From NCBI RefSeq assembly GCF_020179405.1, contig NZ_JAICBZ010000001.1, forward strand, positions 124,001 through 188,000: DNA of 64,000 nucleotides, in the 5' to 3' direction. Within the stretch, counting starts at the first letter, position 1, and each line of letters starts with the position of its first letter. The notes beneath the pieces are model-generated. The model did not search any database. It worked only from the letters and a program-made list of their open reading frames with translations, and was not told the DNA's origin. The DNA comes from Xinfangfangia pollutisoli. GTDB lineage: Bacteria; Pseudomonadota; Alphaproteobacteria; Rhodobacterales; Rhodobacteraceae. The translations under genes and the position numbers were made by a program. Positions 32,818 to 41,404 of this stretch are shown in pieces.

Positions 32818-33620
32818 GCCTGCACCTTTGCCTGCCCGGCCATGTAATCGGCGAAACCCTCGGCGCTGCGGGCGGCGCTGGCATAGCGCATCAGTTCGGC
32901 CGTATCGGTGGGATATTCGCCCCAAAGCCCATAGGGCCAGGCCCCGCGCGGCGCCTGGGCGACCTCGGTCACGTAAAGCGCGGGCAGAGTGCCGGCCGCG
33001 GTCGTCTCGTCGGCCAGCAGGTTCTGCTCGACGATCCGCTCGACCGTCACCAGCGTCTGGGACGATGCATAGGCCATCGCCGCCAGCTCGCGCCGCCGTC
33101 CGATCCAGACATTGCCGGAACGGTCGGCCATCGGCGCATGAAAGATCGCGATATCGGGGTGGATGGCGGGGATCAGCACCACCGGATCGCCCTCGGTGGC
33201 AAAGGGGTTGTCGATCACCCGCCAATCCTGGCGATGGCGCAGCACATCGGTTCCGATCAGGCCGCGCATCGGCATGAAGGGGCTGCCCTTCTGGGCGGCC
33301 ATCAGCCCGGCATGGATGGCCGGGCAGGTGGCATCGCGCAGGCGAATGCTGCCCGACTTGACCGCTGCGTTGAAACGGGGCGCACCGCCCGCTTCGCCCA
33401 GGCTGACGGCGCTGGTTTCGACCAGGCCCACAAGTCCGGCCCCGATCAGCTGATCAACCTGCAAGCCGCCGGTCGGGACGCAGACCAGATGCAAATCGCC
33501 CGCGCCATTCTGGATCAGCGGCGCGGTCATCGCCATCGAGACGCCGGCATAATCGACCGGCAGCGCAAGGCACATGCCCGGCCGGACCCGGCTTGCCATT
33601 GACCGAAGATCGCCCTGCAT
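32814..33620 (-). CDS. Family I CoA-transferase-like protein, alpha subunit
   Basis: The 268-residue alpha subunit has the GctA/IpdA-like features HLVCVPTGGLQVDQLIGAGLVGLVETSAVSLGEAG (given in part: GLQVDQLIGAG) and HPDIAIFHAPMADRSGNVWIG, a conserved pattern of this family. ATG 33620 is preceded by GGAAGGAT; the longer frame upstream covers the divergent promoter. It is the first gene of the 12-gene minus-strand operon. Exact CoA ester unknown. Confidence 0.8.
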   Translation of the reverse strand: MQGDLRSMASRVRPGMCLALPVDYAGVSMAMTAPLIQNGAGDLHLVCVPTGGLQVDQLIGAGLVGLVETSAVSLGEAGGAPRFNAAVKSGSIRLRDATCPAIHAGLMAAQKGSPFMPMRGLIGTDVLRHRQDWRVIDNPFATEGDPVVLIPAIHPDIAIFHAPMADRSGNVWIGRRRELAAMAYASSQTLVTVERIVEQNLLADETTAAGTLPALYVTEVAQAPRGAWPYGLWGEYPTDTAELMRYASAARSAEGFADYMAGQAKVQA

Positions 33621-33670
33621 TCCGATCCTTCCCCCCTCGCGCCCGGCCCCGAAGGGCCCGGCGTCAGCGC

Positions 33671-33687
33671 GTTCTATATCGTGGAAC
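33671..33687. promoter_or_regulatory. Candidate IclR operator 1
   Basis: GTTCTATATCGTGGAAC has GTTC/GAAC ends and equals the perfect palindrome at 33830-33846 at 13 of 17 positions. It sits 51 bp before the first gene of the minus-strand operon. Confidence 0.55.
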
Positions 33688-33786
33688 GGCTTTCTGAAAT
33701 TATGATAGGCAGAGCCCGCGCGACGTGTCAATGTCTGTGCTGCGAGGATTATTTCGACCCGGCGGCAGAGGGGCCTGCGGATTTTC

Positions 33787-33819
33787 TTGACAAGTGAAAA
33801 TGTCGCCGGAAAATAAGAT
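33787..33819 (+). promoter_or_regulatory. Possible promoter of the ABC importer operon
   Basis: TTGACA at 33787-33792 is a consensus -35 box. An AT-rich run follows (AAAATAAGAT, 33810-33819) which could hold the -10, though the best TATAAT-like hexamer (TAAGAT) is 21 bp away, wider than usual. Operator 2 starts 11 bp beyond it. Confidence 0.4.
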
Positions 33820-33829
33820 ACAGAATGGC

Positions 33830-33846
33830 GTTCCATACTATGGAAC
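33830..33846. promoter_or_regulatory. Candidate IclR operator 2, perfect 17-bp palindrome
   Basis: GTTCCATACTATGGAAC reads the same on both strands apart from its central C. It lies 15 bp before the ABC ATPase start, just past the likely promoter. GTTC-GAAC palindromes are typical targets of IclR proteins; an iclR-type gene is in this operon. Confidence 0.6.
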
Positions 33847-33861
33847 ACGAGGGAGGAAGCA

Positions 33862-35004
33862 ATGGCAGAGACCTTGGCTTGGCGCGAACCCCGTCGGGGC
33901 GTCGCGGCTGCAGCCCCGATTGAGGCCAGCCGCGACGTGATCGGTTCAAGCATCTCGATGCGGAACGTGGTGAAGACCTATGGGGCCTTCTGCGCGGCGG
34001 ACCGCATCAGCCTGGATGTCGAGCCGGGCGAGTTCATCACCTTGCTGGGGCCCTCGGGAAGCGGCAAGACCACGCTTCTGAACCTTCTGGCCGGATTCCA
34101 GACCATCGACGGTGGCGAAATCCTGATTGATGGCAAGTCCATCGCCCATGTGCCCACCCATCGGCGCGGCTTCGGCATGGTCTTCCAGAGCTATGCCCTG
34201 TTCCCCAACATGACGGTGTCGCAGAACGTCGCCTTCCCGCTGCGCATGGCGGGCGTCGACCGTGCCACCAGCGACCGGCGCGTGGCCGAAACGCTGGAAA
34301 TGATGCGGCTGTCAGAGCATGCGCGCAAGACGCCGTCCGAGATGTCGGGCGGTCAGCAGCAGCGCGTGGCGATTGCCCGGGCGATCGTGATGCGGCCCAA
34401 GGTCGTCTTGATGGACGAGCCGCTTTCGGCGCTGGACCGGCGGCTGCGCGAATCGATTCAGATCGAGATCCGCGCCCTGCACCAGACCATCGGCAGCACG
34501 ATCATCTTCGTCACCCATGACCAAAGCGAGGCGCTGACGATGAGCGACCGCATCGCGGTGATGGACAAGGGTCACATCATCCAGGTCGCGCGTCCGCTGG
34601 AAATCTACCGTCATCCGCAAAGCCGCTTCGTTGCGTCTTTCGTCGGCGAAAGCAATCTGCTGGAGGCCGAGATCCTGGAGAATCGCGGCGGCATGATGCG
34701 CTTGCGCAGCCGCGCGGGCCTGCTGTTTCAGGCGCAAAGCCGCGATCCCGGTGCCCGGGGCACGGCCACGGTTCTGGTGCGCCCCGAACGCATCGCGCTT
34801 TGCGACACGGCAACCGCCGAAAGCGTGCCCGCCACCGTGACCTCGGCCCTGTTCATGGGCGAAACCCTGCGGATCGAGGCCGAGCTGGCCGGGGGCGAGA
34901 CCCTGCTGATCCGCTGCCAGGACACGGCCGCGCGCAGCCTGCCGCAGGTCGGCAGCCAGATTCATGTCAGCTGGGGCGCTGAGGATTGCTGGGTGCTGGC
35001 ATGA
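33862..35004 (+). CDS. ABC transporter ATP-binding protein, spermidine/putrescine type
   Basis: The 380-residue ATPase has Walker A GPSGSGKTT (about 65-73), the Q-loop VFQSYALFPNMTV, signature SGGQQQRVAIARA (about 156-168), Walker B VVLMDEPLSALD and the H-loop VTHDQSEA, followed by a TOBE-type domain (about 280-375). The domain order is that of PotA-like ATPases. GAGGGAGGA lies just before ATG 33862. The N-terminal 30 residues form a nonconserved leader. Its stop overlaps the fused permease gene by 4 bp; it powers uptake through that permease. Confidence 0.92.
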   Translation: MAETLAWREPRRGVAAAAPIEASRDVIGSSISMRNVVKTYGAFCAADRISLDVEPGEFITLLGPSGSGKTTLLNLLAGFQTIDGGEILIDGKSIAHVPTHRRGFGMVFQSYALFPNMTVSQNVAFPLRMAGVDRATSDRRVAETLEMMRLSEHARKTPSEMSGGQQQRVAIARAIVMRPKVVLMDEPLSALDRRLRESIQIEIRALHQTIGSTIIFVTHDQSEALTMSDRIAVMDKGHIIQVARPLEIYRHPQSRFVASFVGESNLLEAEILENRGGMMRLRSRAGLLFQAQSRDPGARGTATVLVRPERIALCDTATAESVPATVTSALFMGETLRIEAELAGGETLLIRCQDTAARSLPQVGSQIHVSWGAEDCWVLA

Positions 35005-36785
35005 CGGACCTGCCTGTCTCCGAGACCGCCCCGGCGCGCCGCAGACCGCTGCTGCGCAACCCCGCCCTGCTGCTGGTGCCCGCGACGCTGTTCCTGGCGG
35101 TGATCTATGTCATGCCGCTGATTGATCTGGGCCGCGTCAGCCTGTCGGGCGATCCCTGGTGGGCCTATTTCGACCGTGTCTTCTCGGTGCCGCTGTACTG
35201 GGATTCGCTGGTGCGGACGATGCAGATCGCGCTGACGGTGGCCTGTCTTTGCGTGGTCTTCGGCTATCCGACCGCGCTGTTGATCCAGCGCAGCCGGGGC
35301 ACGACGCAGGTGCTGATCGCGACCGCGGTCATCCTGCCCTATTTCATCGCCATTCTGATCCGCACCTATGCCTGGATGGTGTTGCTTGGCCGCAATGGGC
35401 CGATCAACAAATTCGCCATCTGGCTGGGGATCTATGACCAGCCGCTGGCCTTGCTGTTCAATCGCGGCACGGTGCTTCTGGGCATGACGGCGGTGCTGAT
35501 GCCGCTGATGGTGCTGAGCATCTATTCCAGCCTGTCGCGGCTTGATCCCGGCCTGACCCGTGCGGCCTTGGCCAGTGGGGCGGGGCCGTTGGCCGTGTTC
35601 TGGCGGGTGCTTCTGCCGCTGACCCTGCCCGGAATCGGCGCAGGCTTTCTGTTGGTCTTCGTCAGCGCGCTTGGCTTCTTCATCACGCCCACGCTTCTGG
35701 GCGGCCCGGCGGATCAGATGTTCGCCATGCACATCACCCAGCAGGCCGATTCCATCACCGGCGAGGGCTTCCTTCAGGCGCTGGCGGTCGTGCTTTTGCT
35801 GATCACGCTGATCGTCGTGGGCGTGGCGGGGCGCCTGATGGGGTTCGAGTTCATCTGGGGCGGCGGCAAATTGGCGGAACCGGCCGAGACCGCCACCGAG
35901 TCGCGGCCCGGCAAGACCCGGCCGCGGCGCCGCAGCCTGGGCATGGTCTTCGCCGATACGGTCGGCTGGCCGCTGCTGCGGATCCTGGGCCGGATGCCGG
36001 CTTCGGTGGGCATATGGACGGTGCGGGGCATCGGCTTTGTGATCATCAGCGCGCTGATCCTGCCGATCCTTGTCGTCATCGTCATCTCGTTCAGCGAGGC
36101 CAGCTACCTGACCTTCCCGCCGCCGGGCTGGTCGCTGAAGTGGTATGAGAAGTTCTTCTCGGATTCCAACTGGATGACGGCCTTCTGGAATTCGATGGGG
36201 ATCGCGGCGCTGTCGGCGGTGATTGCGGTCACCCTGGGCGCATCCGCGGCCATGGGCATCGTGCGCAGCGAGATCCGCTACAAATCGGCGCTGATGCTGT
36301 TGCTGGTCAGCCCGATGATCGTGCCGCCCGTGGTGATGGGCCTGTCGCTGTACAGCCTGTTTTTGCAGCTGGGGCTGGTCGGCACCTATTTCGGACTGGC
36401 GGCCGCCCATGCGATTGGCGGTATCCCGATCGTGGTGGTGATTGTCGCGGCCTCGCTGCAGGCGGTGGATCGCCGGCTGGAGCAGGGCGCCGCCGTGCAT
36501 GGCGCATCGCCGCTGACCGTCTTTCGCACCGTCACGCTGCCCGCCATCGCGCCGGGTCTGGCGGCAGCGGTGTTCTTCGCCTTCCTGCATTCGTTCGATG
36601 AGCTGGTGCTGTCGCTGTTCCTGTCCAGCCCGCGGATGAAGACGCTGCCGCTGATGCTGTGGGCGGACATCAACTACCAGCTGAACCCGGTTCTGGCGGT
36701 GGTCTCGACGCTGGAAGTGCTGCTGGTGGTCGGCGGGGTGATCCTGGCGCGTCCGGTTCTGTCCCGGTCGCGTGGAGGCCATTGA
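35001..36785 (+). CDS. ABC transporter permease, PotB and PotC halves fused
   Basis: The 594-residue membrane protein joins two permease halves that are separate genes in most polyamine-type importers. The first (about 20-290) ends with the coupling motif ASGAGPLAVFWRVLLPLTLPGIGAGFLL; a hydrophilic linker with Arg/Pro runs to about 325; the second (about 340-590) has QGAAVHGASPLTVFRTVTLPAIAPGLAAAVFF, the second EAA loop. The ATGA at 35001-35004 couples it to the ATPase; an in-frame ATG at 34986 lies within the latter. Single-chain fusion guarantees equal amounts of both halves. No frame break is seen, so the fusion is real in this sequence. Confidence 0.9.
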   Translation: MTDLPVSETAPARRRPLLRNPALLLVPATLFLAVIYVMPLIDLGRVSLSGDPWWAYFDRVFSVPLYWDSLVRTMQIALTVACLCVVFGYPTALLIQRSRGTTQVLIATAVILPYFIAILIRTYAWMVLLGRNGPINKFAIWLGIYDQPLALLFNRGTVLLGMTAVLMPLMVLSIYSSLSRLDPGLTRAALASGAGPLAVFWRVLLPLTLPGIGAGFLLVFVSALGFFITPTLLGGPADQMFAMHITQQADSITGEGFLQALAVVLLLITLIVVGVAGRLMGFEFIWGGGKLAEPAETATESRPGKTRPRRRSLGMVFADTVGWPLLRILGRMPASVGIWTVRGIGFVIISALILPILVVIVISFSEASYLTFPPPGWSLKWYEKFFSDSNWMTAFWNSMGIAALSAVIAVTLGASAAMGIVRSEIRYKSALMLLLVSPMIVPPVVMGLSLYSLFLQLGLVGTYFGLAAAHAIGGIPIVVVIVAASLQAVDRRLEQGAAVHGASPLTVFRTVTLPAIAPGLAAAVFFAFLHSFDELVLSLFLSSPRMKTLPLMLWADINYQLNPVLAVVSTLEVLLVVGGVILARPVLSRSRGGH

Positions 36786-36820
36786 CGACAAGATCAAGCC
36801 CAACAACGGAGGAGGATGTT

Positions 36821-37903
36821 ATGCTTGAACGGAAAAACCTGAGGGGATTGGTTTCGGCCCTGGCCGTGACCACCCTGCTGGCGGGGCCGGTGGCCGCGCA
36901 AAGCACCGAAGTCATCATGCAAGATCCCGGCGGCGGCTATGGCGAGGCGCTGCGCAAGGTCATGTACGATCCCTTCACCGCGGAAACCGGCATCACCGTG
37001 GTCACCGTGCAAGAGGCGCGCTCGGGCCCGCGCATCAAGGCCCAGGTCGAAGCCGGCAAAACCGAATGGGACCTGACCTTCATCTTTGACCAGGAAACCA
37101 AGCTTCTGGGCGATTGCTGCCTGGCCGACATCGACTACAGCATGATGTCCGACGAGGCGCAGAAGACCCTTGCCGCCATGCCCGACAATCTGAAGCGTCA
37201 GAAGGGGGTGGCGCTGCAGGTGATCGGCGTGGGGCTGGTCTATAACAAGGACGTCTATAGCGGCGATGCGAAGCCGGCCAGCTGGGCCGATTTCTGGGAT
37301 GTCGAGAAATTCCCGGGCCAGCGTTGCCTGCCCGCCTGGCCCCGCTTCGTGATGGAAGCGGCGCTGATGGCCGATGGCGTGCCGAAGGACCAGCTTTACC
37401 CGCTGGACATGGAGCGCGCGCTGAAGAAGATCGCCGAGATCAAGCCGCATGTGTCGAAATGGTGGACCACCTCGGCCCAGCCGCCGCAGCTGCTGCTGGA
37501 TGGCGAGGCGGATATGTGCATGGCCTATACCGGCTCGACCTCGAAGCTGGCGCTTGAAGGCGCGCCGATCGAAGTCGAATGGAACCAGGGCTTCGTCTAT
37601 TACGACTTCTTCTCGATCCCCAAGGGGGCGCCGAATTACGAGAATGCGATGAAGCTGCTGTCCTGGCGGCTGGAGCCGCAGCGCGCCGCCGAGCTGACCT
37701 CGAACTTCCCGGTGGCGCTGCCTTCGCCGGTGGTGTTCGAGGCGGCCGATCCCGCGATCAGCGTCTATTGGGCCAACAACCCGGCAAACGTGTCGCGCGC
37801 CATCGAATGGAGCCCGGATTACTGGGGGGCGATGACGGCGGACGGCGCCATGACCAATGAGGAATATGGTCAGGAACAGCTGAACGCGCTTCTGGCGCAA
37901 TAA
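36821..37903 (+). CDS. ABC transporter periplasmic substrate-binding protein, PotD/PotF-like
   Basis: The 360-residue receptor begins with a Sec signal (MLERKNLRGLVSALAVTT, cleavage after GPVAAQ region) and continues as a type II binding protein with EVIMQDPGGGYGEALRKVMYDPF, WDLTFIFDQETKLLGDCCLADID, PASWADFWDVEKFPGQRCLP and SKWWTTSAQPPQLLLDGEADMCMAYTG. Polyamine receptors share this layout. The acidic polyamine residues cannot be confirmed by eye. Start chosen for GGAGGAGG eight bases upstream. It probably delivers an amine or amino-carboxylate that feeds the divergent catabolic operon. Confidence 0.9.
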   Translation: MLERKNLRGLVSALAVTTLLAGPVAAQSTEVIMQDPGGGYGEALRKVMYDPFTAETGITVVTVQEARSGPRIKAQVEAGKTEWDLTFIFDQETKLLGDCCLADIDYSMMSDEAQKTLAAMPDNLKRQKGVALQVIGVGLVYNKDVYSGDAKPASWADFWDVEKFPGQRCLPAWPRFVMEAALMADGVPKDQLYPLDMERALKKIAEIKPHVSKWWTTSAQPPQLLLDGEADMCMAYTGSTSKLALEGAPIEVEWNQGFVYYDFFSIPKGAPNYENAMKLLSWRLEPQRAAELTSNFPVALPSPVVFEAADPAISVYWANNPANVSRAIEWSPDYWGAMTADGAMTNEEYGQEQLNALLAQ

Positions 37904-37910
37904 TCTTGCG

Positions 37911-37941
37911 CGGTGGCCGCTTGCTGCGGTGGCGGCCACCG
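37911..37941 (+). terminator. Hairpin after the ABC importer genes
   Basis: CGGTGGCCGC (37911-37920) and GCGGCCACCG (37932-37941) form a perfect 10-bp stem with an 11-base loop, 7 bp after the receptor stop. There is no T run, so it may only dampen read-through into iclR. Confidence 0.5.
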
Positions 37942-38010
37942 CAACCTACCGTATACTGGCAAAGATCGCGCGCCTGTGGCGATCTGTGCCGAAAGGAATG
38001 ACGTGCCGTG

Positions 38011-38766
38011 ATGGACAAGGCTTTCATAAAGGGGCTGCGATTGCTGGAATGCCTTGCCGTCAGTCCCAAGCCGCGCGGCGTCAGCGATCTTGCCACGCAG
38101 CTGGCGATGACGAAAAGCAATATCCACCGCCTGCTGCAAACCCTTCAGGCGCAAGGCTATGTAAGGCAGGTGCCGCCGAACAGCACCTATGAGCTGACGA
38201 CCAAGATCTGGGAATTGGGCAGCCATGTGATCCGGCGCATGGATCTGATCTCGGTCGCCCGTCCGACGATGCAGCGGCTGGCCGACCAGACCGGCGAGAC
38301 GATCCATCTGTCGATCCTGGACGATATCGACGTCGTCTATGTCGAAAAGATCGAAAGCGCGCATCACATCCGCGCCAATACCAGTGTGGGCTCGCGCGCG
38401 CCGGCCTTCACCGTGGCCACCGGCAAGGCGATGCTGGCCCATATGCCCGACGACTATCTGGAACGGTTCCGGCCCCATCTGCGCCGCTACACCGATACCA
38501 CCCGTGTCACGATCGAGGATCTGCGCGCGGATATCCAGCTGGCCCGAGAGCAGGGCTATGCGATGGTGCTGCAGGGCGAATGGCGCGAGGGCATTGCCGC
38601 CTGTGCCTGCGCCATCCTGGGCCGCACGGGGGATCTGGTCGGCGCGATCGGCATGTCCGGCCCCGATTCCCGCATCAAGCGCAAACAGCTGAAACTGATC
38701 GCCCCGCAAGTGATGGAGGCGGCCCAGACCATTTCGGCCGCGCTTGGCTATCTGCCGGGCAACTGA
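38011..38766 (+). CDS. IclR-family transcriptional regulator
   Basis: The 251-residue product has the IclR two-domain layout: winged helix (about 5-75, with GVSDLATQLAMTKSNIHRLLQTLQAQGYV) and effector domain (about 80-250, with VGSRAPAFTVATGKAMLAHMPDDY and GIAACACAILGRTGDLVGAIGMSGP). It probably controls the divergent operons through the GTTC-GAAC palindromes at 33671 and 33830. ATG 38011 is taken; a GTG one codon earlier is equally possible, both behind GAAAGGA. Confidence 0.9.
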   Translation: MDKAFIKGLRLLECLAVSPKPRGVSDLATQLAMTKSNIHRLLQTLQAQGYVRQVPPNSTYELTTKIWELGSHVIRRMDLISVARPTMQRLADQTGETIHLSILDDIDVVYVEKIESAHHIRANTSVGSRAPAFTVATGKAMLAHMPDDYLERFRPHLRRYTDTTRVTIEDLRADIQLAREQGYAMVLQGEWREGIAACACAILGRTGDLVGAIGMSGPDSRIKRKQLKLIAPQVMEAAQTISAALGYLPGN

Positions 38767-38817
38767 CCCCGCGCGGCCTTCGCCGCATTCCGTTTCCGCA
38801 TCCGCCAAGGACATCCG

Positions 38818-40260
38818 ATGACTGCGACTTACCCCGATACCCAGCTTTTCATCGACGGCACCTGGTGTGCGGGCAGCGGCGGGCGTGTCATTCCCGTGAT
38901 CGACCCCGCCACCTCGGAACAGATCGGCACCGTCGCCCGGGCCGAGATCGCCGATCTGGATGCCGCCCTTGACGCCGCCGCGCGCGGCTTTTCGATCTGG
39001 GCGGCCACGGGTGTGTTCGAGCGCTGCCGGATCATGCGCCGCGCCGGCGACCTGCTGCGCGCGCGGGCGGCAGAGATTGCCGTCACCCTGACCCGCGAAC
39101 AGGGCAAGCCGGTCGCGGAATCCCGCGGCGAGGTGCTGGCCGCCGCCGATATCATCGACTGGTTCGCCGAAGAGGGTCGCCGCGCCTATGGCCAGATCAT
39201 CCCGGCCCGGGTGCCGGGCGTCACGCAGATGACGGTCAAGCTGCCGGTCGGCCCGGTTGCGGCCTTCACGCCCTGGAACTTCCCGATCAATCAGGCGGTG
39301 CGCAAGGTTTCGGCCGCCCTGGCGGCGGGCTGTTCGATCATCGTCAAGGCGCCTGAGGAAACCCCCGCCGCCCCGGCCGCGCTGATCCGCGCCTTTGCCG
39401 ATGCCGGCGTGCCGGCCGGCGTGATCAATCTGGTCTACGGGGTGCCTGCGGAAATCTCGGAATACCTGATCCCGCATCCGGTGATCCGCAAGATCTCGTT
39501 CACCGGCTCGACGCCGGTCGGCAAGCATCTGGCCGCGCTGGCCGGCCAGCACATGAAGCGGGTGACGATGGAGCTGGGCGGCCATGCGCCGGTGATCGTC
39601 TGTGACGACGCCGATCTGGACAAGGCGGTGCGGCTGATCGCGGGCAGCAAGCTGCGCAATGCCGGGCAGGTCTGTGTCGCGCCCACGCGCTTTCTGGTGC
39701 AAGAGGCGGTGTTCGATCCCTTCCTGTCCGGTTTTACTGCGGCCGTGCAAGCCGCACGCCAGGGCAACGGGCTGGAGGAGGGTGTCCAGATCGGGCCGCT
39801 GGCGAATGACCGCCGCGTGGCCGCGCTGGAGACATTGGTGGCCGATGCGGTCGCGCAGGGCGCAAAGCTGGTGACCGGGGGCAAGCGGATCGGCAATGTC
39901 GGCAATTTCTTCCCGCCCACAGTGCTGGCCGATGTGCCGCTGTCGGCCAGGATCATGCATGAGGAACCCTTCGGGCCCGTGGCCATCGTGAACCGCTTCG
40001 CGTCGCTGGACGATGCGATCGCCGAGGCGAACCGCCTGCCTTACGGCCTGGCCTCTTATGCCTTCACCCGCTCGGCCCGCTCGATCCAGCGGCTGGGGCT
40101 GGAGATCGACGCCGGCATGACCACGATCAACCATCTGGGTCTGGCCCTGCCCGAGGTGCCGTTCGGCGGCGTGCGCGATTCGGGCTATGGCACGGAAGGC
40201 GGGTCCGAGGCGATCGAGGCCTATCTGACGACGAAATTCGTCACGCAGATGGCCGAATGA
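38818..40260 (+). CDS. NAD(P)-dependent succinate-semialdehyde dehydrogenase-type ALDH
   Basis: The 480-residue aldehyde dehydrogenase has TPWNFPINQ (about 155), the general base Glu in [11 protein letters not shown] (about 254) and the nucleophile Cys in [12 protein letters not shown] (about 287), with [10 protein letters not shown] near 380. Sequence style is that of succinate-semialdehyde/2-oxoglutarate-semialdehyde dehydrogenases. It lies 51 bp after iclR in the same direction. A very similar ALDH occurs at 50320-51756, so one may be a paralogous copy. Together with a polyamine-type importer, an aminobutyrate or polyamine route is one candidate. Confidence 0.9.
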   Translation: MTATYPDTQLFIDGTWCAGSGGRVIPVIDPATSEQIGTVARAEIADLDAALDAAARGFSIWAATGVFERCRIMRRAGDLLRARAAEIAVTLTREQGKPVAESRGEVLAAADIIDWFAEEGRRAYGQIIPARVPGVTQMTVKLPVGPVAAFTPWNFPINQAVRKVSAALAAGCSIIVKAPEETPAAPAALIRAFADAGVPAGVINLVYGVPAEISEYLIPHPVIRKISFTGSTPVGKHLAALAGQHMKRVTMELGGHAPVIVCDDADLDKAVRLIAGSKLRNAGQVCVAPTRFLVQEAVFDPFLSGFTAAVQAARQGNGLEEGVQIGPLANDRRVAALETLVADAVAQGAKLVTGGKRIGNVGNFFPPTVLADVPLSARIMHEEPFGPVAIVNRFASLDDAIAEANRLPYGLASYAFTRSARSIQRLGLEIDAGMTTINHLGLALPEVPFGGVRDSGYGTEGGSEAIEAYLTTKFVTQMAE

Positions 40261-40288
40261 CCGGGAAAGCCGCGGCGCAGGGGGCTGC

Positions 40289-41152
40289 CTAGGCGCTGGC
40301 GGGGCAGGGCAGGGTCAGCACGTCGACCTGGGCCTGCTGCAGCACCTGCTGGGTGACGCTGCCCAACATCATCCGCGCCAGCGCGCTTCTGCCCTGGCTG
40401 ACCATGACCACCAGATCGGCCCCGATCTCGGCCGCGGCCTTCAGGATCTCGGCCGCCTCGCCCGCTTCGCGCCGCCGCGTCAGGGGCTGCAGCAGCGGGC
40501 CGCGCAAGCCCGCGGCGAAGCGCGCCAGATCGGCCAGCGACGTGGCGGAATGGGCGGCGATTTCGCGGCTTTGGTCGGGCGGCGGCAAAGTGTCGGCCAT
40601 GGCCAGGCGCAGGAAGGGCAGATCGAAGACGGTCAGCAGGGAATGCCGCGCCTGGGGGAACAGCCCCAGATCCAGAAAGCCCTGCAGCGCCGCGGCCGAG
40701 GTTTCGGAAAGATCGGTGGTCAGCAGGATGTGGCGATAGGGGCCGGCCGGCGGGGCATTGACCGTCAGCACCGGGCAGGCGGCCTTGCGGATCACCCGCT
40801 CGGCCGTGGTGCCGATGAAGGCATCGCGCAGGGCCTGGCGGCGATGCGGGCCCAGAACCAGCAGCAGGGGCCGGGTTTCGGCCGCGCGCAACAGCCCCTC
40901 GAACGGATCGGCGAAGATCACCTCGGTCTCGGAGCGCAGGCCGTCATGCTGCTGCAGCGTCTGCGCCATCCGGTGCAGCAGGGCGCGGGCATCGGCGGCC
41001 TCGTGATCGACCAGCCGTTTGGGGCGGTCGTCATCGACGACATGAACCAGATCCAGCCGGGCCTGATGCGCCTGGGCCACCAGAACGGCGCGGCGCAGGG
41101 CCCGGTCGGAGCGTTCCGAGAAATCGGTGGCGCAAAGAAGGCGGGGGGGCAT
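40289..41152 (-). CDS. Tandem-domain universal stress protein
   Basis: The 287-residue protein contains two UspA domains (about 1-140 and 148-287). Each ends with the ATP-binding type signature: GPHRRQALRDAFIGTTAERVI in the first and SQGRSALARMMLGSVTQQVL in the second, followed by PVLTV or DVLTL strands. UspA proteins help survive starvation, low oxygen or oxidants. Start at 41152 follows AAGGA; an upstream ATG (41188) adds 12 unlikely residues. Its stop is 28 bp from the ALDH stop (convergent). Confidence 0.88.
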   Translation of the reverse strand: MPPRLLCATDFSERSDRALRRAVLVAQAHQARLDLVHVVDDDRPKRLVDHEAADARALLHRMAQTLQQHDGLRSETEVIFADPFEGLLRAAETRPLLLVLGPHRRQALRDAFIGTTAERVIRKAACPVLTVNAPPAGPYRHILLTTDLSETSAAALQGFLDLGLFPQARHSLLTVFDLPFLRLAMADTLPPPDQSREIAAHSATSLADLARFAAGLRGPLLQPLTRRREAGEAAEILKAAAEIGADLVVMVSQGRSALARMMLGSVTQQVLQQAQVDVLTLPCPASA

Positions 41153-41261
41153 GGTCTGTCCTTCGCTTCGGTCGGGCGGGAAGACCATGGCCGACCAGGC
41201 CCTGGCGGGAAACGGGCCGCCGGGCCGTTCAAATCATCGCTCAGCCGCAGGATAGGACAGC

Positions 41262-41280
41262 GCATGGCATTAGGCCATGC
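41262..41280. promoter_or_regulatory. Inverted repeat in the gap between stress protein and ROK gene
   Basis: GCATGGC, spacer ATTAG, GCCATGC: a perfect 7-bp dyad in the 252-bp divergent gap (41153-41404), 110 bp upstream of the stress protein start. A second short palindrome, GTCAGTCTGAC, is at 41378-41388 next to the ROK start. Both could be regulatory. Confidence 0.35.
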
Positions 41281-41404
41281 CGCTTGACCGCCGGCCCGCC
41301 CGCAGGCCAAACCGCCTGCGCTGGTTCGGGCTGCACAAGGCGGAAGCGACGCGCGGGCGCTTGCTTTACTCTGCCCGGTCAGTCTGACACTCTGCGCCCC
41401 TACC

